Source: Epichloe hybrida
Lineage: Eukaryota; Ascomycota; Sordariomycetes; Hypocreales; Clavicipitaceae
Length of the DNA stretch: 64,000 nt
NCBI GenBank assembly: GCA_019022495.1
Contig: JAFEKR010000017.1
Span: 558,001-622,000, forward strand
Reading direction: 5' to 3'
Under the pieces are notes generated by a model that was given only the letters and a program-made list of their open reading frames with translations, had not been told where the DNA came from and searched no databases. The translations under genes and the position numbers were made by a program. This document shows positions 10,730-23,734 of this stretch, piece after piece; positions within the stretch are counted from its first letter, which is position 1; each line of letters begins with the position of its first letter.

Positions 10730-13700
10730 AGGCCTTGTTGGTCAGAGGCCAATAGATGATGTGGGTGTTGGTTTGATCTGCACGCCCTACGGATCCGCAC
10801 ACGGAGGAACTCCGTACTGGCCGTCAAGGTGACACCCGTGTGCAGGGCCTCGGGCCCCAAAGCCGGTGTGATTGCAGTTCTGGATGTCTGTCGTCGGGCG
10901 GCTGGGAGTGAATCAGTGAATCACTTGATGCAGATAATGTCTCATTGTCTGGGGAAGGCCACTTGTTTCCCCGACACGCCGGGAGCCCCTCCCGGCCCCG
11001 CTGAGTGGCACCCGATGGTTCAGGGGCCGTCCAGTGCAGTTGGTGCTTGGGGCCCAAGGAAGGGGCCAAGGGGCTGCTTCCAATTTGGCAGAACACGGCA
11101 TCCGGCCTTGTCTGCTTTATTCTTTTGAATGATTTTTTTTAAAAGAAGAAACAATTTATACGTACACGAGGTAAGCAGAGCATTGTCTCAGTCAGATGCC
11201 CAGTGCCCAGTGCTTCGCTTCTGTGGAGTTGAGTGCATGACGGATATGCACATGCATCATAACCGTGGTACCGTATCCGTGGAAGCGGTAACATTTAAAC
11301 AAGGTGGTTCCGCTTCCCCGGTCGTTTCCCAGAGCTCTTTAAAAAAAAAACAATAAAATAGAAAAGAAAAATCAACGATTTTGAATATTGAGAATGCCAG
11401 TTCAGCCAACTCACACACCCCTTCTCAGGAACCTTGCCCTTGTCCACTTTCATTCACGATCAAAGAGCATGGGTGAAGCTTCCAGACCTTCTTCGCCGTG
11501 CAAGGGTCGCCCTGGCCTGCCAGATCAGAACCCATCAAAACCACCAGCTTTTTCTCGCCCAAACGCGTTACTCGGGATCACGGACCAGGAGTAAAGTTGT
11601 ATGATTGGCGCAAACTCATCCGTTGGGCTGGTGAGCCCAGATGTGCTCATGTCCATTGTCGGCCGTTGACGGGCGACGGGCAAGCCGTGGTGGACAAACG
11701 GGTATCCTGCCGTACAGCATCATCAAACTGAGATGCGTAATGAAACTTCTGTCGCAGACGATATCCTTGCAACACGGGCAGCCATCATGTCAGAGGTCTC
11801 ACAAATGAACGGCATCTTCCGCATGCTTCCCCCCTGACCTGGATTCATGTAGATTGGCAAAATGCACGGAGGGTATTTTCTTGAAATCTTTTATTTTTGG
11901 GCAGATGCATTTATTAAAATTTGCCGGAGCCGGGGGCGACGAACGCACCTGAAACGTGGCGGACATGGAGCACCCGATTCCCCGACCCCCCCCCGCGCTC
12001 GTCACACGTCACATGATCGAGTTGGGATGAGAAATTTCGAGGGGGGGGGGGGCCGACGGAGCGGAGGAATAGCAATGCCTTTCCCGAGTTTTCCGTACCA
12101 GGCAGCAGGATATTACATAGACGTGACGGGGAGAAAACAGGCATGGCCTGTCCGGCCCCTCGGCTCATCTAACGACTGCGTAGTTTGCAAAATGAGCGAC
12201 AACTTTTCACAGACAGACCCAGAGGATAAAGTGAGTTGTTACTGGATTTTATTTGTCCTTTTTTTATTTTTTTTTATTTTTCCCCGGCCGCCCCCTGAAT
12301 TTTCTGATTGGATCGGATGAGAGCCCGGAGTGGGCCCGCCTTTGCCCTCTTTGAACATGCCGGCCGGAGGATTCTGGCTGCCCCATCCCCCTTCCACGTG
12401 TTGTTGGATGGAAAGGCTTCTAGAAGAATGGGGAGCCGGTCAGGTCAAAATTCTTGCCGGTGTGTCTGACAGTGAAGAATAGATTGCTAATTAATAACCC
12501 GTTTGTTCTTTTGTGCCCACTCGCCGCTGGGTGCTGCCCAAAGAGGTCTGCACAGTCCGAGGGTGTACATTCGCTGGTTGCAGACACATAAAATTCGCTG
12601 ATGGTCCGTCACGCTTTGATGTTGTCGTTGGCACCGGGGCCCGGTCGACAACGCCAGAGACTTGCAACCCCCCGTGTGGTAAAGGGGTAATCATCTCGAT
12701 TAACACCCAGAGTGGCACGGCAAGTCGGCGCAAGCTTTTGCAACGTTTGCTTTCCCCGGGTTTTTGCATGACGTAGTTGCTCGTCACACACTCTGCACAA
12801 AGGATCTCGATGATGCAAAAGCCCCCCCCCCCCGTGCGCGATGCGTCAGGCCAGCCGAACCAACTTCAACCTCGGGGATAATACATTGATACACGGCGGA
12901 AGCCACACAGAATGCACGCGTCACCGGGGGGAGGTTTCGGTTCTTGCTGATGGCTCCTCGTCCAGCCCCCGGATCACAATCCCATGCTCGGCAACGACGG
13001 GCGTGCAAGACGGGTTAGGTTCCAAACTGTCATGAGATGCGCGTCCAAGAATGCTTTTCACATGCAGGTCCAGACCCTTTTCGCGGAGAAAGCCTTTTTT
13101 TTGCATTGGTGGACGGGGTCATCTTTTCTCTGCCCCAGATCTTTTCACATGCAAGTGAATCCCAATCCCACGCCAACCAGATTCGTTTCCGAAAATATTT
13201 CCCAGTCATTTCTTTGCGTATTGTGGCCGTTCGCAAAAGATGACAAAACCCCCCCCCCCCCCCGATTCAACGTCGGGAGAAGCCCCGCACGCAACACACG
13301 CGGCACTGAAAATCCGAATCCCCCCTTCTCCGTCGCCGACGCAAAATCATCGGCCTCACACAAGCCAACCTGACACACAACTTCTGTCAACGGAGCACCC
13401 GCCACCGACCACGGCCCCGGACACAAAAAAAAAAAAAACCAGCACGTGCCCCATAAAGCCGATGAAATTTTCAAAAATCACGTCCACCCCCCTCCCCTCT
13501 TTCTCCACAAGTGGGATTCCATGAGGCCACAAGGAGAAGAAATTCCCCCCCCCCCCCCGTCTTAATGTCCTCGGCCTCGCCTGACCTTTTATTGTCCCCA
13601 TACCCTTAAGATGGGTGAAATCTTCACGAGGAGCTAGGTACGGAGCACGAGTCGGTCCGACGTGAAGACCCCCGGCCCACAAGTATACATACCATCTTTT

Positions 13701-14751
13701 CGCAACCAAAAAAGAAAAAAAAGAAAAAAGAAAAACCAATTCATCACAAGGAAATCCACTCCCCTCCCCCCCCCCGCCCTGCAAATAGACAAGGATGGCT
13801 GGCCCACAGGCATGTACATGTACATACGTGACTTGCTCCGTACTCGGTGCGCTTCACATGCTTCTTGGCAGGCCGTCAAATCAATTTGGCCTCTACAACT
13901 TCGGCCTTCGGTACCGAGTACAGAAAGTTGACGCATCAGTGACAGATTCACAAACACACACGCAAGACTTCGAGCTGCTTCATTTTGTCTTATCCTCTAT
14001 GTAGCAAGCTCACACCATGGACTCCTGGTGCCCGCTGGTCCACCTTCTACCTCCTCTCGGCTTCTTCCTTTGTTCTTCAAAATCCGCTTCCACACTTTTA
14101 TCTTCGCCCGCTTTTTTGCTCTGCGTAACTTTTCGCCCTGCTGGCCTGCATCGGCGGGAACCACCAACCAACCAACCAACCCCCCCCCTCCCCTGCTCAC
14201 CAAGGCACTCACTAGACAAGCCCTGTTCAAGGTCGCCCTTGTAGAATGTCCATGTAATAATTCCATACCCCGTTCCGTTTGATAGAGTACATGTGCCCTG
14301 ATGAGCCAATCAACTAAAACATGAATGCGCGCGCTCCACTGCGGAGCCAGCATGTCCAGACCCATGCATGGTATCATTTGGTATGAAGAAAAAGAAAAAT
14401 GGAAGAGATGCAACGCCTCGCAAAGTGCAAATGGGTTTTAGTAATGGAATGAATTAAGACATTAGGGTCCGGCAAGCCGTTTGCAAGCGACGCTGTTGGA
14501 GCACACGACGCGTCTCCCAGCGTCCCCAAAACAAGACACTTGCTGGCGAGCGTTGGTTTGCGTGTGGCGCCATGATTGCTCGCTCAATAAATCGGGGTGG
14601 AAAACCCAGACTGTTGTCGTTGAAAATCGGTGGACGTTGTTGTCGTTGTATGAGTACATGTGTGCGTGTAGTGTAATTGGCGAAATTGCATCCTCCTTTC
14701 CGAGCCACATGAATTGACAACAAGGGCTGGGAGGAGAAGCTGGCGACTGGT
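10730..14751. other. Gene-free 4-kb interval rich in C/G homopolymers
   Basis: No supported gene. The segment carries an unusual number of long C runs on the plus strand and one G run (listed separately), A-rich runs near 11341 and 13427, and (AACC)n near 14165. The many short frames are low-complexity or mutually overlapping. It is convergent space between the plus-strand CHY gene and the minus-strand DUF1752 gene, so it should contain both 3' ends but no promoter is needed. Confidence 0.5.
12041..14188. repeat. Cluster of C/G mononucleotide runs
   Basis: Runs of a single base: G12 at 12041-12052, C12 at 12822-12833, C15 at 13249-13263, C14 at 13545-13558, C10 at 13766-13775 and C9 at 14180-14188. 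All but the first are C on the plus strand. Run lengths are as given in the sequence and may be approximate because such tracts are prone to sequencing and assembly slippage. Confidence 0.9.
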
Positions 14752-16507
14752 CTACCACCCCTTGGAGTGGTATCCATTCAAAGCCTCCTTGGAGAAGTGT
14801 TGGTTCCAGCTACGGGCTTCGACGTCCTCGCTGGGCTTCAGGCATACTCTGTCGGGATACTGCCTCAGGTTGGCCACATCGTGAGAAGTGTGACGGCGCT
14901 TCAGCGATGCCTTGGCCGTCATGGTCTTCTGTTGTCTCTCCCACAAAAGATGTCGTCGAAGTGATTCGGTGAGCTCCGTGGCCAGCATGTTCCGCCGAGT
15001 GGTTCGAGGGGACAGCGCCGGCTGGAAGGGGATGTGGGTTGCAGTCGCCGTGATGGCCTGGGCACTGGATCGGGGAATCTCGCTAATGGGCTTGAGTCCC
15101 GAAGACCGCATACCCTTCATCATGAGAGGGGAGTCATCAGAGTCGTTGGGGGATCCGCCCAGGCTATGGCCATTGGGAGCAGCACGCGTTCGCTGAATGG
15201 CGGGAGTAGACTGTGAGGCATGACTGCCCAGTGTCTTGGCCCGTTCATTCTGCGCGAGCATCAGTGTGATCAGGGAAGGCCGGGAGGTCAGGTTGGCTTT
15301 CGATTCAACCCGCTGAAAGAACTTGTCGTCGACGCTAGACTTGCCGCTGTCCTCGATAGAATCTTCCCATTCCGAAGAATCATCGTCATCATCGATGGCG
15401 CTCTCGTCAAGATACTCGGCTTCAGTATCAGAGTCTACGGCAGACTCTTTCTGCTGCTGCAAAGCGTGGGAAGTCCGGCTGCTAATGTGAGCAGTTGGGG
15501 GTATGGCTGAGCGAACGGAGCTCTTCAGGGATTCCTCTCCCGAAGAATCACCGATCTGGAAAAGTGGCTGCTGCTTGGCGAGGACGGCCCTGGCCTTGAG
15601 GTTCTCGATGCTCTGGCTCTGTTCACTAGAAGAGCAAGATCCTCCGAGAGCAAAACGGGCTGGCTGCTTCTTGGGCTGGACATGCTTGGCAGCTGGTGAC
15701 GAGCTGGGCTCTGGAAGGGGGTGTTGTGATGAAGCGGCAGCAGCAGGCTCTGGGAAAATCGGGGTTCGGACTTGACTAGTCTCCGTGGTTGTTGGAGGAG
15801 GGGACGGATGTGAATCTTCGGAGGGCCCTTCGGATGGTTGGGACTCGGTGGTGGTGGTAGACCCTGATCGCAGCAGGGCAGGACCTGTAGCTGAGACGGC
15901 AAGTCCCTTCTTGGTGGCTGCCATGAGTGGTGACGTTTGTGATGGTGCAGAGAGAGGTGCCTTGTCTTTCACGATGGACACAATCATCTTCTCAAAGTCG
16001 TCGGAGCTAATGTGACGATCGCGTCGGCTGGTGGATGAATCTAATCGGTGGATTCTGGGTCGGATCTCAAAGGGGGCAGATACCGAAGTCAATTCAACGG
16101 CCTCGTCGTCGGCCAGTGAGTCGACACTGCCCGACAGCTGAGGAACTTCTTGTATCCTTGACTCGGTGCGCATGTTCTGGGGGATGGTGATTGAGGAGGT
16201 AATGATGGTATGTGCGGAAGTGGCGCGCTTGTTTGAGGATTCGACAAGCTGCTCTCTTTGCCAGATACGCCAGCTCAGATTTTCTAGTCGTCGGCCTTGT
16301 TCTACCGAGTCGGCGCAGCGGGAAAAGACTGCTCACGGGCAGTCTGTCAGCATGACCATGCGAGGTGCAATGTTGATGGAAACGGGCAAACACGAGAGAT
16401 TACTGACCGGTCCACATGCTATACAAGTTGGCGGGATTGGCGGTATCAACCTTGTGGATAACGTTGGCGTCAACTGTCAACACGTGCGTGTCTAAACGAT
16501 AAGGCAT
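14752..16507 (-). CDS. DUF1752 (AreA N-terminal-like) / DUF3295 fungal regulator-like protein
   Basis: Two exons, 16507-16408 and 16328-14752, with a 79-bp intron (16329-16407, donor GTCAGT), give 558 residues. The intron falls inside the conserved N-terminal motif. After splicing it reads NLYSMWTVFSRCADS (residues 27-41) and GRRLENLSWRIWQRE (about 45-59). This is the DUF1752/GATA_AreA signature found at the N-terminus of nitrogen regulator AreA and related fungal proteins. No GATA zinc finger is present. The middle is Ser/Pro-rich and disordered with an acidic patch (DESAIDDDDDSSEWEDS). The C-terminal DUF3295 part ends in a conserved block (LRRHLLWERQQKTMTAKASL...NGYHSKGW). A role in nutrient-responsive transcription is plausible by domain only. 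The ATG at 16507 is the only in-frame ATG before an upstream stop codon. Confidence 0.88.
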
Positions 16508-17662
16508 CACTGCCGGATGAGACTCCAATGCCTCTAGCAGCGTCGGTTGTGGCGTTTGGGAAAGTTGATCAAGATGGCGTGGCGGAGGAGGCGTGACGCA
16601 GGACGAGGGTCTCTCAATGTTCACAAAGTTTCAAGCGGTAGGTTCTCATGAGGCCGGTGATGTAATCGATGCGCCAATTCGTGTCGTTGGACACCAGGGG
16701 ACACCAGGAAAAGGGGATCGTTCGTTGACAGTCTTGAGCAAGTGCGAATAATCTATGGGCGTGTGCGCGTTTGCGTAGAGTCGGTGACGGAGTAAGAGTG
16801 TTGAGACCAGACAATTGGACTGCTGCTCGCAATGAGGGAGAAAGGTTTACGATGAGTGACTGAGACGGAGTTGTCCTCGGGAGAAGTAGGTCGTCTGGTC
16901 GTGGGGATTGATGGAGGCAGAGAAAGGCTGTGTGAGGAGCGTCCGGGGAAGAGGATATAGATATTAAGGTGGGAATAGGCAAGTGACTTGGAAGGTGGGA
17001 TGGGTGGGAAGGAGAGCCCAAGGGAGTGGTGAATTGTGGTGTGGTTGTAGCACTGGACCCAACAAGCACAAGCAAGGGGTCAGAGCCATGTGGTACGTAC
17101 CGGGGGGAGGAGCAGGGCGTGGGACCGCGCCCGGCATGGGGTGCGACGAGTCAGCAAAGGTTGCCGAAACAGTGTATGTATGTATGTAATACCGGAGGCG
17201 CCTGCTGGGAACGATCAGGGGGCGGTCGCGCTCTTGTGATCAGTAACAAAAATCCAAGACGCAGCATGGGGATGGGGGCGATTTGGGTGTGGGGGGAGAG
17301 GGGGCGTGCTCTCTCGCTGTCCTCGGGTCAGCGTGAGCATACATACATTCCATGCTAAAAAAATGGGCAATCGCTTGCCACGTCGGGTATTCTTGACTTC
17401 TTGACGACGAGAGCAGCACTGATTTAGGTCTAGCTGGAGAATTTCCAGCTAACCTCTTTTCGTCCGCTCTTTCGCTCTCCGTCTCTTACTGGGGTGCCCT
17501 GTTCGCGCGCCCCCTTTCCCCAGACGAGCAGATAATACGTGTCTTGTCTTTCTCTTCACACCAAGCTGCTCCCCGTGATCTTGAAACAGCTGGCAGTCAC
17601 GCGCGGAGGATGCAAACGGACCAGACTCAAAGCGTCAAGTATTACCCCTCGCCGTACGTTTT

Positions 17663-17692
17663 ACAAGCACAAGCACAAGCACAAGCACAAGC
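17663..17692. repeat. (ACAAGC)5 tandem repeat
   Basis: Five exact hexamer copies are present in non-coding DNA about 1.2 kb upstream of the DUF1752 gene. Confidence 0.95.
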
Positions 17693-18217
17693 AATTTGGC
17701 TAGCTGGTCGCTACGGTGACGGCCGTCTTCTCGCAAGTCTTCTCGCAAGGCAAGGCAGCGAGAGATGGATGTTACTCCCGCCCGCATCCGGGTCCCGTCT
17801 TAGCTCGCTACCCAACATCAGGTTCATCGAGGCATTCATCGTGCTTGATTACATAGTTGTCGTTAGTCGGTCGTCTCGACTTTTCGCGAATAAACTCGGC
17901 CTTCTCATCTTGATCGAGGCCACCACACCGGCAGGCTGCCTGCTCGCTTCGGGGACAAATGTCTTCGCTCAGGCCGCCTGCTCCAGTTATTAGTGAGTGA
18001 GTGGGCTTGTCCTGGAGGCTCTGGAGGCTGGCGCTCTGGAGGCTGGCGCACATGAAGTCTCGAGGGCTCGAGTACGGGGTAATCAATGCTTTGCGGGAAG
18101 CTGTGCGAGTCACGTTGTGGGTTTTGCTACCCGCCGGCGGGCACGAACCTCCCTCCGCCTCGTCAACTGGACGTTGTGAATGTTACGAGTTACAAGTTGC
18201 TGACCAACAAGGAAGTC

Positions 18218-18247
18218 GATGCCGAGCGATGCCGAGCGATGCCGAGG
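18218..18247. repeat. GATGCCGAGC short tandem repeat (about 3 units)
   Basis: Decamer units are repeated nearly three times. A further imperfect ctggaggct direct repeat lies at about 18009-18050. Confidence 0.8.
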
Positions 18248-19017
18248 GTTCAGTGAGTGATGCCGCTCATGCCGTTCTCCTTCTCACTGCATCTCGCTCG
18301 AGCCGACTGGCATGTTGCAACTATATCAGGTGTCCCTCGCGTGCATCGTCGTCCAGGGCGCTTTCAGAACAAATGAAATCGGCCCTGGCCTGCAACGTGC
18401 CTGTCAAGGCTAGAAAATGACTTCAATTGGGGGCCAACCCTGCCCTGGGAGTCCGACGCTCCCCGCCGTGGCCTCGTCAGTTGACCTCGTGACGCAAATC
18501 CATCGCTTCCACCCAACCATGCCAATCGGCCTTTTGAAAAAGGGAGAAACTTTCTCTCAGGCAATGGCAGCGCGAAAGCAGCCTATCGCCGCCGGCCGCT
18601 GATCTACGTACACTGCTCCTTTGCTGCGTACGGCAGGTAATTTTCACGCCGTGGGAAAGCGCGTGGGAAAGCGCTCAGGGTTTGCGAATCGACTTCAAAT
18701 CCGTGGGGGAAGGGGCTGCTGCATCAGGTCAAATCGTCAGGGTCCTACACGTCAGCGTGGCCCATCCCAGCCCGAGCTGTCGGTGCCAGCTCATCAAAAA
18801 GGATCACGATGCATGCATGCCCCGGACCAGACCCCCTCGCCCTCTGCCACTTTGACGGTCACCTGGGCTCTGTGCTGGTTTCGGGTCGTCCAACTGGTGG
18901 GCGCAGCCTGTCCCGAGGTTCACAGTCCCGTACACGTCCGGCCGTTCCCTGTGAAAGTTGCAGCTACACCATGTTCCGCCGCCTGACTTTCATCTCTTCC
19001 AAATGGTCATTGTTTCC

Positions 19018-19039
19018 TTTTTTTTTTTTTTTTTTTTTT
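19018..19039. repeat. T22 homopolymer
   Basis: Twenty-two consecutive T within a pyrimidine-rich stretch. An (A)11 run follows near 19227. No gene or transposon body was found that would make this a poly(A) tail. Confidence 0.9.
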
Positions 19040-19770
19040 GGCGGTCGGAGCGGCCGCACCAACAAGTCGTAAGCCTTGTTTGCTTTCCTTTTTGAATTAC
19101 CCCGTGCTCTTCCTTGGCCGCACCTTGGTTCCAGAAATACTCCAGATTGTGTTCCTATTGTGTTGGATCCATACCTGCTTGCTTCATCCTTGTTTCCTCA
19201 AAAGACCCCCTTTGCCCCCCTTGTAGAAAAAAAAAAAGAAGAACAGAGCTTCTTCCCCTCAAATGAATTAAAGAAAAGGAGATGAATAGTCTCATGCGAG
19301 GACCGAGATGCATTAAACCAATGATATCGAGAAACTTTCTCATGCCTACTCTCATGATAAGCAAATCTGGGCAATGAATGGTCTTGTTGCCGGCAGAGAT
19401 GTGTTTGTTGTTTGTTGCGTAAATCGCGCTCAGCCCCTCTCACCTGCTGATCTGTTTCCTCTCATTAATCAAGATCCAGCACAGTAGACACTTGTTGGTA
19501 ATTCGTATTGCACAGTAATGTGTGTGACAGGAAGGGCGGGACTATACAAACCCAGGTGCGTCGATCATGGATACTACGCAAAACCTTCGAGACTCGGAAC
19601 ACGCAAACAAGCAGCAGCCACAGACGCCGCACACGCCATGACGCAATGACGTCGTCTCGGATATCGAGTAATGAAAAGTGATGCTGACATTTTGCCATTT
19701 CGCTATCCCGACGCAGATCACGATGACTTCAACTACGGAGTAACGCGCGCCAAATACATAGTTTTTGCGT

Positions 19771-19797
19771 GGACGAGGACGAGGACGAGGACGAGGA
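19771..19797. repeat. (GGACGA)4.5 tandem repeat
   Basis: Four and a half hexamer copies in non-coding DNA. Confidence 0.9.
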
Positions 19798-22262
19798 TGT
19801 GAGTTATCACTAAAGGAGCTTCCCCGTTGGTTTCACCCCAGCTGGACTGGCGGGTGGCGCCGGTCATGCCTCGTCGCTGTTGGCGGACGGAGGATGAGCC
19901 CTTGCTCCCCAGGGGGTTGTTTTGTTTTTAGCTTTAGCTCTTGGCCGGACTACCTGGAATTCAATGTTCCGACTGGTGGATGGGCTGGATTGCGTCGAAG
20001 GCATTGTAGTTCCCGCGGCGCAATGATACAGTGACAGTGTACGGAGTACGTACATGTAGTAGCCATCCGAGCCATTTCGTTGTTCCATGCAAGCTGCTAC
20101 CCAAGCCACCATTGACAGGGCAAGAATGTCGAGCTCGTGCAACGTTGGTCCAATCGCGGAACCGAAAACAGCTTCCGGAGGTCATCTGGTCAATCTGGTC
20201 AAACCACAAGGGCGGTACTACCACGAATAAAAGAGTCGCCCACCAGACAGATGCGCTGAAATCTTCTCCGATGAATGGATGCCCTGATTCACCAGCATTC
20301 TAGACTATCCCATTCGCCACGAGGATGTGCCGTCAGGATTCGTCTCTCAGAGACGTCGATGACATGCAACAACCTAATCAAAAGCAGCGAATAGGCCTTG
20401 ATCTGGAAGCATGGACGACGATATGCTGCCACTCCGTGTGATCCGAGGAATGCCTACCGGTCGACCGTTTTGTGTGTGCAATACAGTAACCTGAAGTGCG
20501 TGTTTGTCAAGAGCGCAAGTTGCATCATGGTGTGTCAAAGAACAGACGGCTCACAATCCACGATCTGTGACTGAGACTCCTGCGACATCATGTAGTGGTT
20601 TGTTCCCAAGAGATTTGTTTAAAAATGAATTAAAAAAAAAAGTTCTTCTTTTTGCCAACGTTGCCCCCAGCTTCAAGGACATTGTGTACTTGAGCAAGGG
20701 CTGCCAGCCGAAGACTGTCAAAAGCAATCCGCCATGGCAAGGGATGGTATTCATGGGAGATAGTGGCTGCTAGGGCTGCCTGGGGATCGGATTTTCGTTG
20801 CAGCGATCAACCCAGTTCACTGGAACGATCGAACAGCAAAGACGGGCCATTTGTGATAGGTCATCCCTGGATGAATCTCAGGGCAGAATTGTGTGACCCG
20901 TGGCTGCACACTCTCAAACCTGCAAACGGCCCATGCCTCTTGGTCGGCGACACGGGGGCGGGTTGAAATCAGGCACAGAGTGTTCCGCACAGAGTGGATA
21001 GTTGTTCTCACCTTTGTTTTCTCGAGAAAACGCATCCTTGCTTCATCGGGTCGGGTGAACGAGGTCTTCCCACTAGTACCTGGCCGAACCCCAGTAGTTC
21101 AGAGCCATTCTAGCGCTCGGCGTCGCCAGCAATACTTCCCGTTGCAAAAGCGCAGAGTCATCATTGTACGTGTATGAATAATTACTCGAGTCCACCGCGT
21201 ACTGATAAGCGCGAAGAGGCTTGGCGATGTTCCGGCACGGGATATTCAATGAAAGCCCTAGTTTCAAGCTGAGGTCGCGATGCTTTCTTTTGACCAAGCC
21301 ACTTGGTTGCCCAAAGTTGGTGACGGAGCTATTACCCGCCTTTAGTGTGGGCGCAACGGACCGCCGTCGACGAGCTGGATGCGAAGCCCTGTTGCGAGTG
21401 GCTACGGGCTGGGGTGTGAGAATCGAGGAGAGGACGGCTCTTTCGATTTTTGTTCCTTTTGCATTCTCCTCAGCCAGGAAAGCAGAGCATGTCTCAGATC
21501 CGTCTCCCCAAGTCTCCCAGCCAGCTGGAACGATGAAATAATCCGAAAGGGCTCGGGAGGGGACCAACAGGGGCCTCTTTCAACGATGCCTTGGCTTCCG
21601 AAGAACACCAAAGCAAACGGCATGGCTTGTATGCTGCAGACGCGAAAAAAAACGCGAAGAATGCCAGGGACTGCGGCAGAGGGGGCGGGCTGCTGCGTTT
21701 GAAGCTTGCTGTTGGGCTGCACCTATCATTTCTCATTATATTCACTGGTATCCAACGTCGGTCCCAACGTCGGTCATTCTCGTGCTGACTTGTATTGCCA
21801 GACGGCACTTTGGTCTACAGCTTCGCTGCTTCGCTGCTTCGCTGAGCAGTCTGGAGATGGAACGTGCTGGTCCCTGCATCGCCGATAAGGGGGCTCTCTG
21901 TTCTCAAAGGTACGCGGGATCAATGTCTCGGTTCCCCAGGCACCCGCACTCGTCAAAGGAGGTTTGAACTGCATCATAAATGATGTCAGATGATCCATCG
22001 CGGTGCCGAGTGCACTGGTATTCTGAAGCAGGCAGGCTGAGCTGGCCCCTCGTCTCCCAGAGCGTGGGAAGTTGCAAGTTGGCGAGCAGAGCAGCGCGGC
22101 CAGACAGAATACAGCATATACAGCATATGTAGATGGCTGAATGCCTGAGGATGCCCTATTTGCCTCGACCGAGCTGTCAATGCCACATGTCATGTTGCAT
22201 GACTCAGCTTTCAGCTTTGGCCCCCAGCTCTCGTCATCATGTGATCGCGGGTGGACGGAGAA

Positions 22263-22374
22263 GACCATGGAGGACCATGAAGACCATGAAGACCATGGAG
22301 GACCATGAAGACCATGAAGACCATGGAGGACCATGAAGACCATGGATGACCATGAAGACCATGAAGGCCATGGA
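22263..22374. repeat. Minisatellite of GACCATGAA/GACCATGGA units
   Basis: About twelve 9-10 bp units (GACCATGAA, GACCATGGAG) in tandem across 112 bp, with two unit types alternating in a roughly regular pattern. The array creates overlapping open frames on both strands (for example Trp/Ser- and His/Gly-rich peptides) that look repeat-driven, not genic. Confidence 0.95.
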
Positions 22375-23703
22375 ATCCATCAAGACCTCTTGGAACTTGA
22401 GGTCTTGAGCGACAGGCGCGTGTAATAACAGCTGCTCTATGATTTCCGGCCCCCATGCTCGACGAATCTTACATGAAAAATGTACGTTGCATATGCAGTC
22501 GTTGCCAGGAATAGGAATAGGAGCATGCTGCCACGCCTTCACCTTCGCCCCATTGCCCCCGACCCGACTCATCATGGAGTTTCTCGGCAGGACTGCACGC
22601 TGCCTGGGCATCTTCTTGCCGGCGGAAACGAAGCGAGTGAGAGGCTCACTTGGAGCTCACGCGTGACCTTGCAAAGCCACATGTCTTCCCTTACCAGGGT
22701 GTGTCTGAGTCCTGACTTGTCAATCTTGTTCGGTAACCAGAATGGGTCAAGTTTCATCATGTAAGCAGATGTTCACATTTCTTTTGTTTTTCCGGAATAT
22801 GAGAACGGACGAAGCCAAAGACGATGACTCGACATATCGGATGGTTTTCTTCCCATGTTGATGCCATGATTATGTCGACAAATGCCCATGCATGGGCCGG
22901 CCTCACGGGGCTCACGGGGGTTCAATGACCGGAACGTCTGGGATGTTGACGTTGGCTCCGAATTCTCAGACGCATCGCATCCTAGCCCGGACTGATACCG
23001 AAATGCAACTCCTTCGACACGCTGACGGAACGAGCCAGGCGAACGTGCCACTTTTTTCCAAGGATGATCTAAGATTTGCCAATTTTCTTCAACAGTTTGG
23101 CCATGGCGTTCGTTCACCAAGACCTGATTGAAGCACCGTGATCGGTATGTTTGTGCTCCCACTCAATGTCAGCTATGACGCGGGCGACAATGCGAGGCTC
23201 GCACATGATAGTCTGCTTGCTTGTTTTCATCTTGACTAATATCGGGAGCATGAGAGCTGAACCTCCATTATCGGCCCACGAATACTCGTCCTTGTAAAAT
23301 TGAATGTGCTCTGTGAGAGCCCAGCCGTAAGAAATTACTGGCTCATCACGCCAGCAGCATGGAATATTCTTCTACTACGGGAACACACTAGATCTGCGAA
23401 GGGATTGGGAAAATTTCAAGAGCGGAAGCCGGCAAAGTCGTATTCCGTAGCTACACAAGTCATCACTCGGGCAAGTGCTTGGTTACCCAGACGTCGTCTC
23501 CCATGTTTCCGGGGAATGTCATCAGGGACCCGACCAAATCCGTGTCGGGCAATCGCCAAGTTGATCATCTTCCAACCTTCTTACAACAAGCTCAGCTTGA
23601 TTACCACTGCATGAAGACGATCTGGCTCAAATATTCATTGAATCCGGTGGACGCCCCCCACCTTATCACTCAAATATCCACCTAAAATTAGATGCCTTGC
23701 CAA

Positions 23704-23730
<27 letters not shown>
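23704..23730. repeat. (AT)n dinucleotide tract
   Basis: Alternating A and T for 27 bases, followed by a short ACATAC extension. Confidence 0.95.

Positions 23731-23734
<4 letters not shown>

Noticed and set aside
17544..17993. 149-codon plus-strand frame containing a Gln-Ala repeat
   Set aside because: The repeat is the (ACAAGC)5 array; the rest has no family resemblance or codon pattern to support a gene.
21073..21567. 164-codon minus-strand frame and its antisense partner
   Set aside because: Frames of similar length exist on both strands with no domain; typical of GC-balanced intergenic DNA.
22263..22374. Regularly spaced repeats considered as a CRISPR array
   Set aside because: Units are contiguous 9-10-mers with no spacers, and the genome is fungal.
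21774..22611. Several 80-190-codon minus-strand frames with Trp/Ser and His/Gly repeats
   Set aside because: They are produced by the 9-bp minisatellite, which has no stop codon in several frames.
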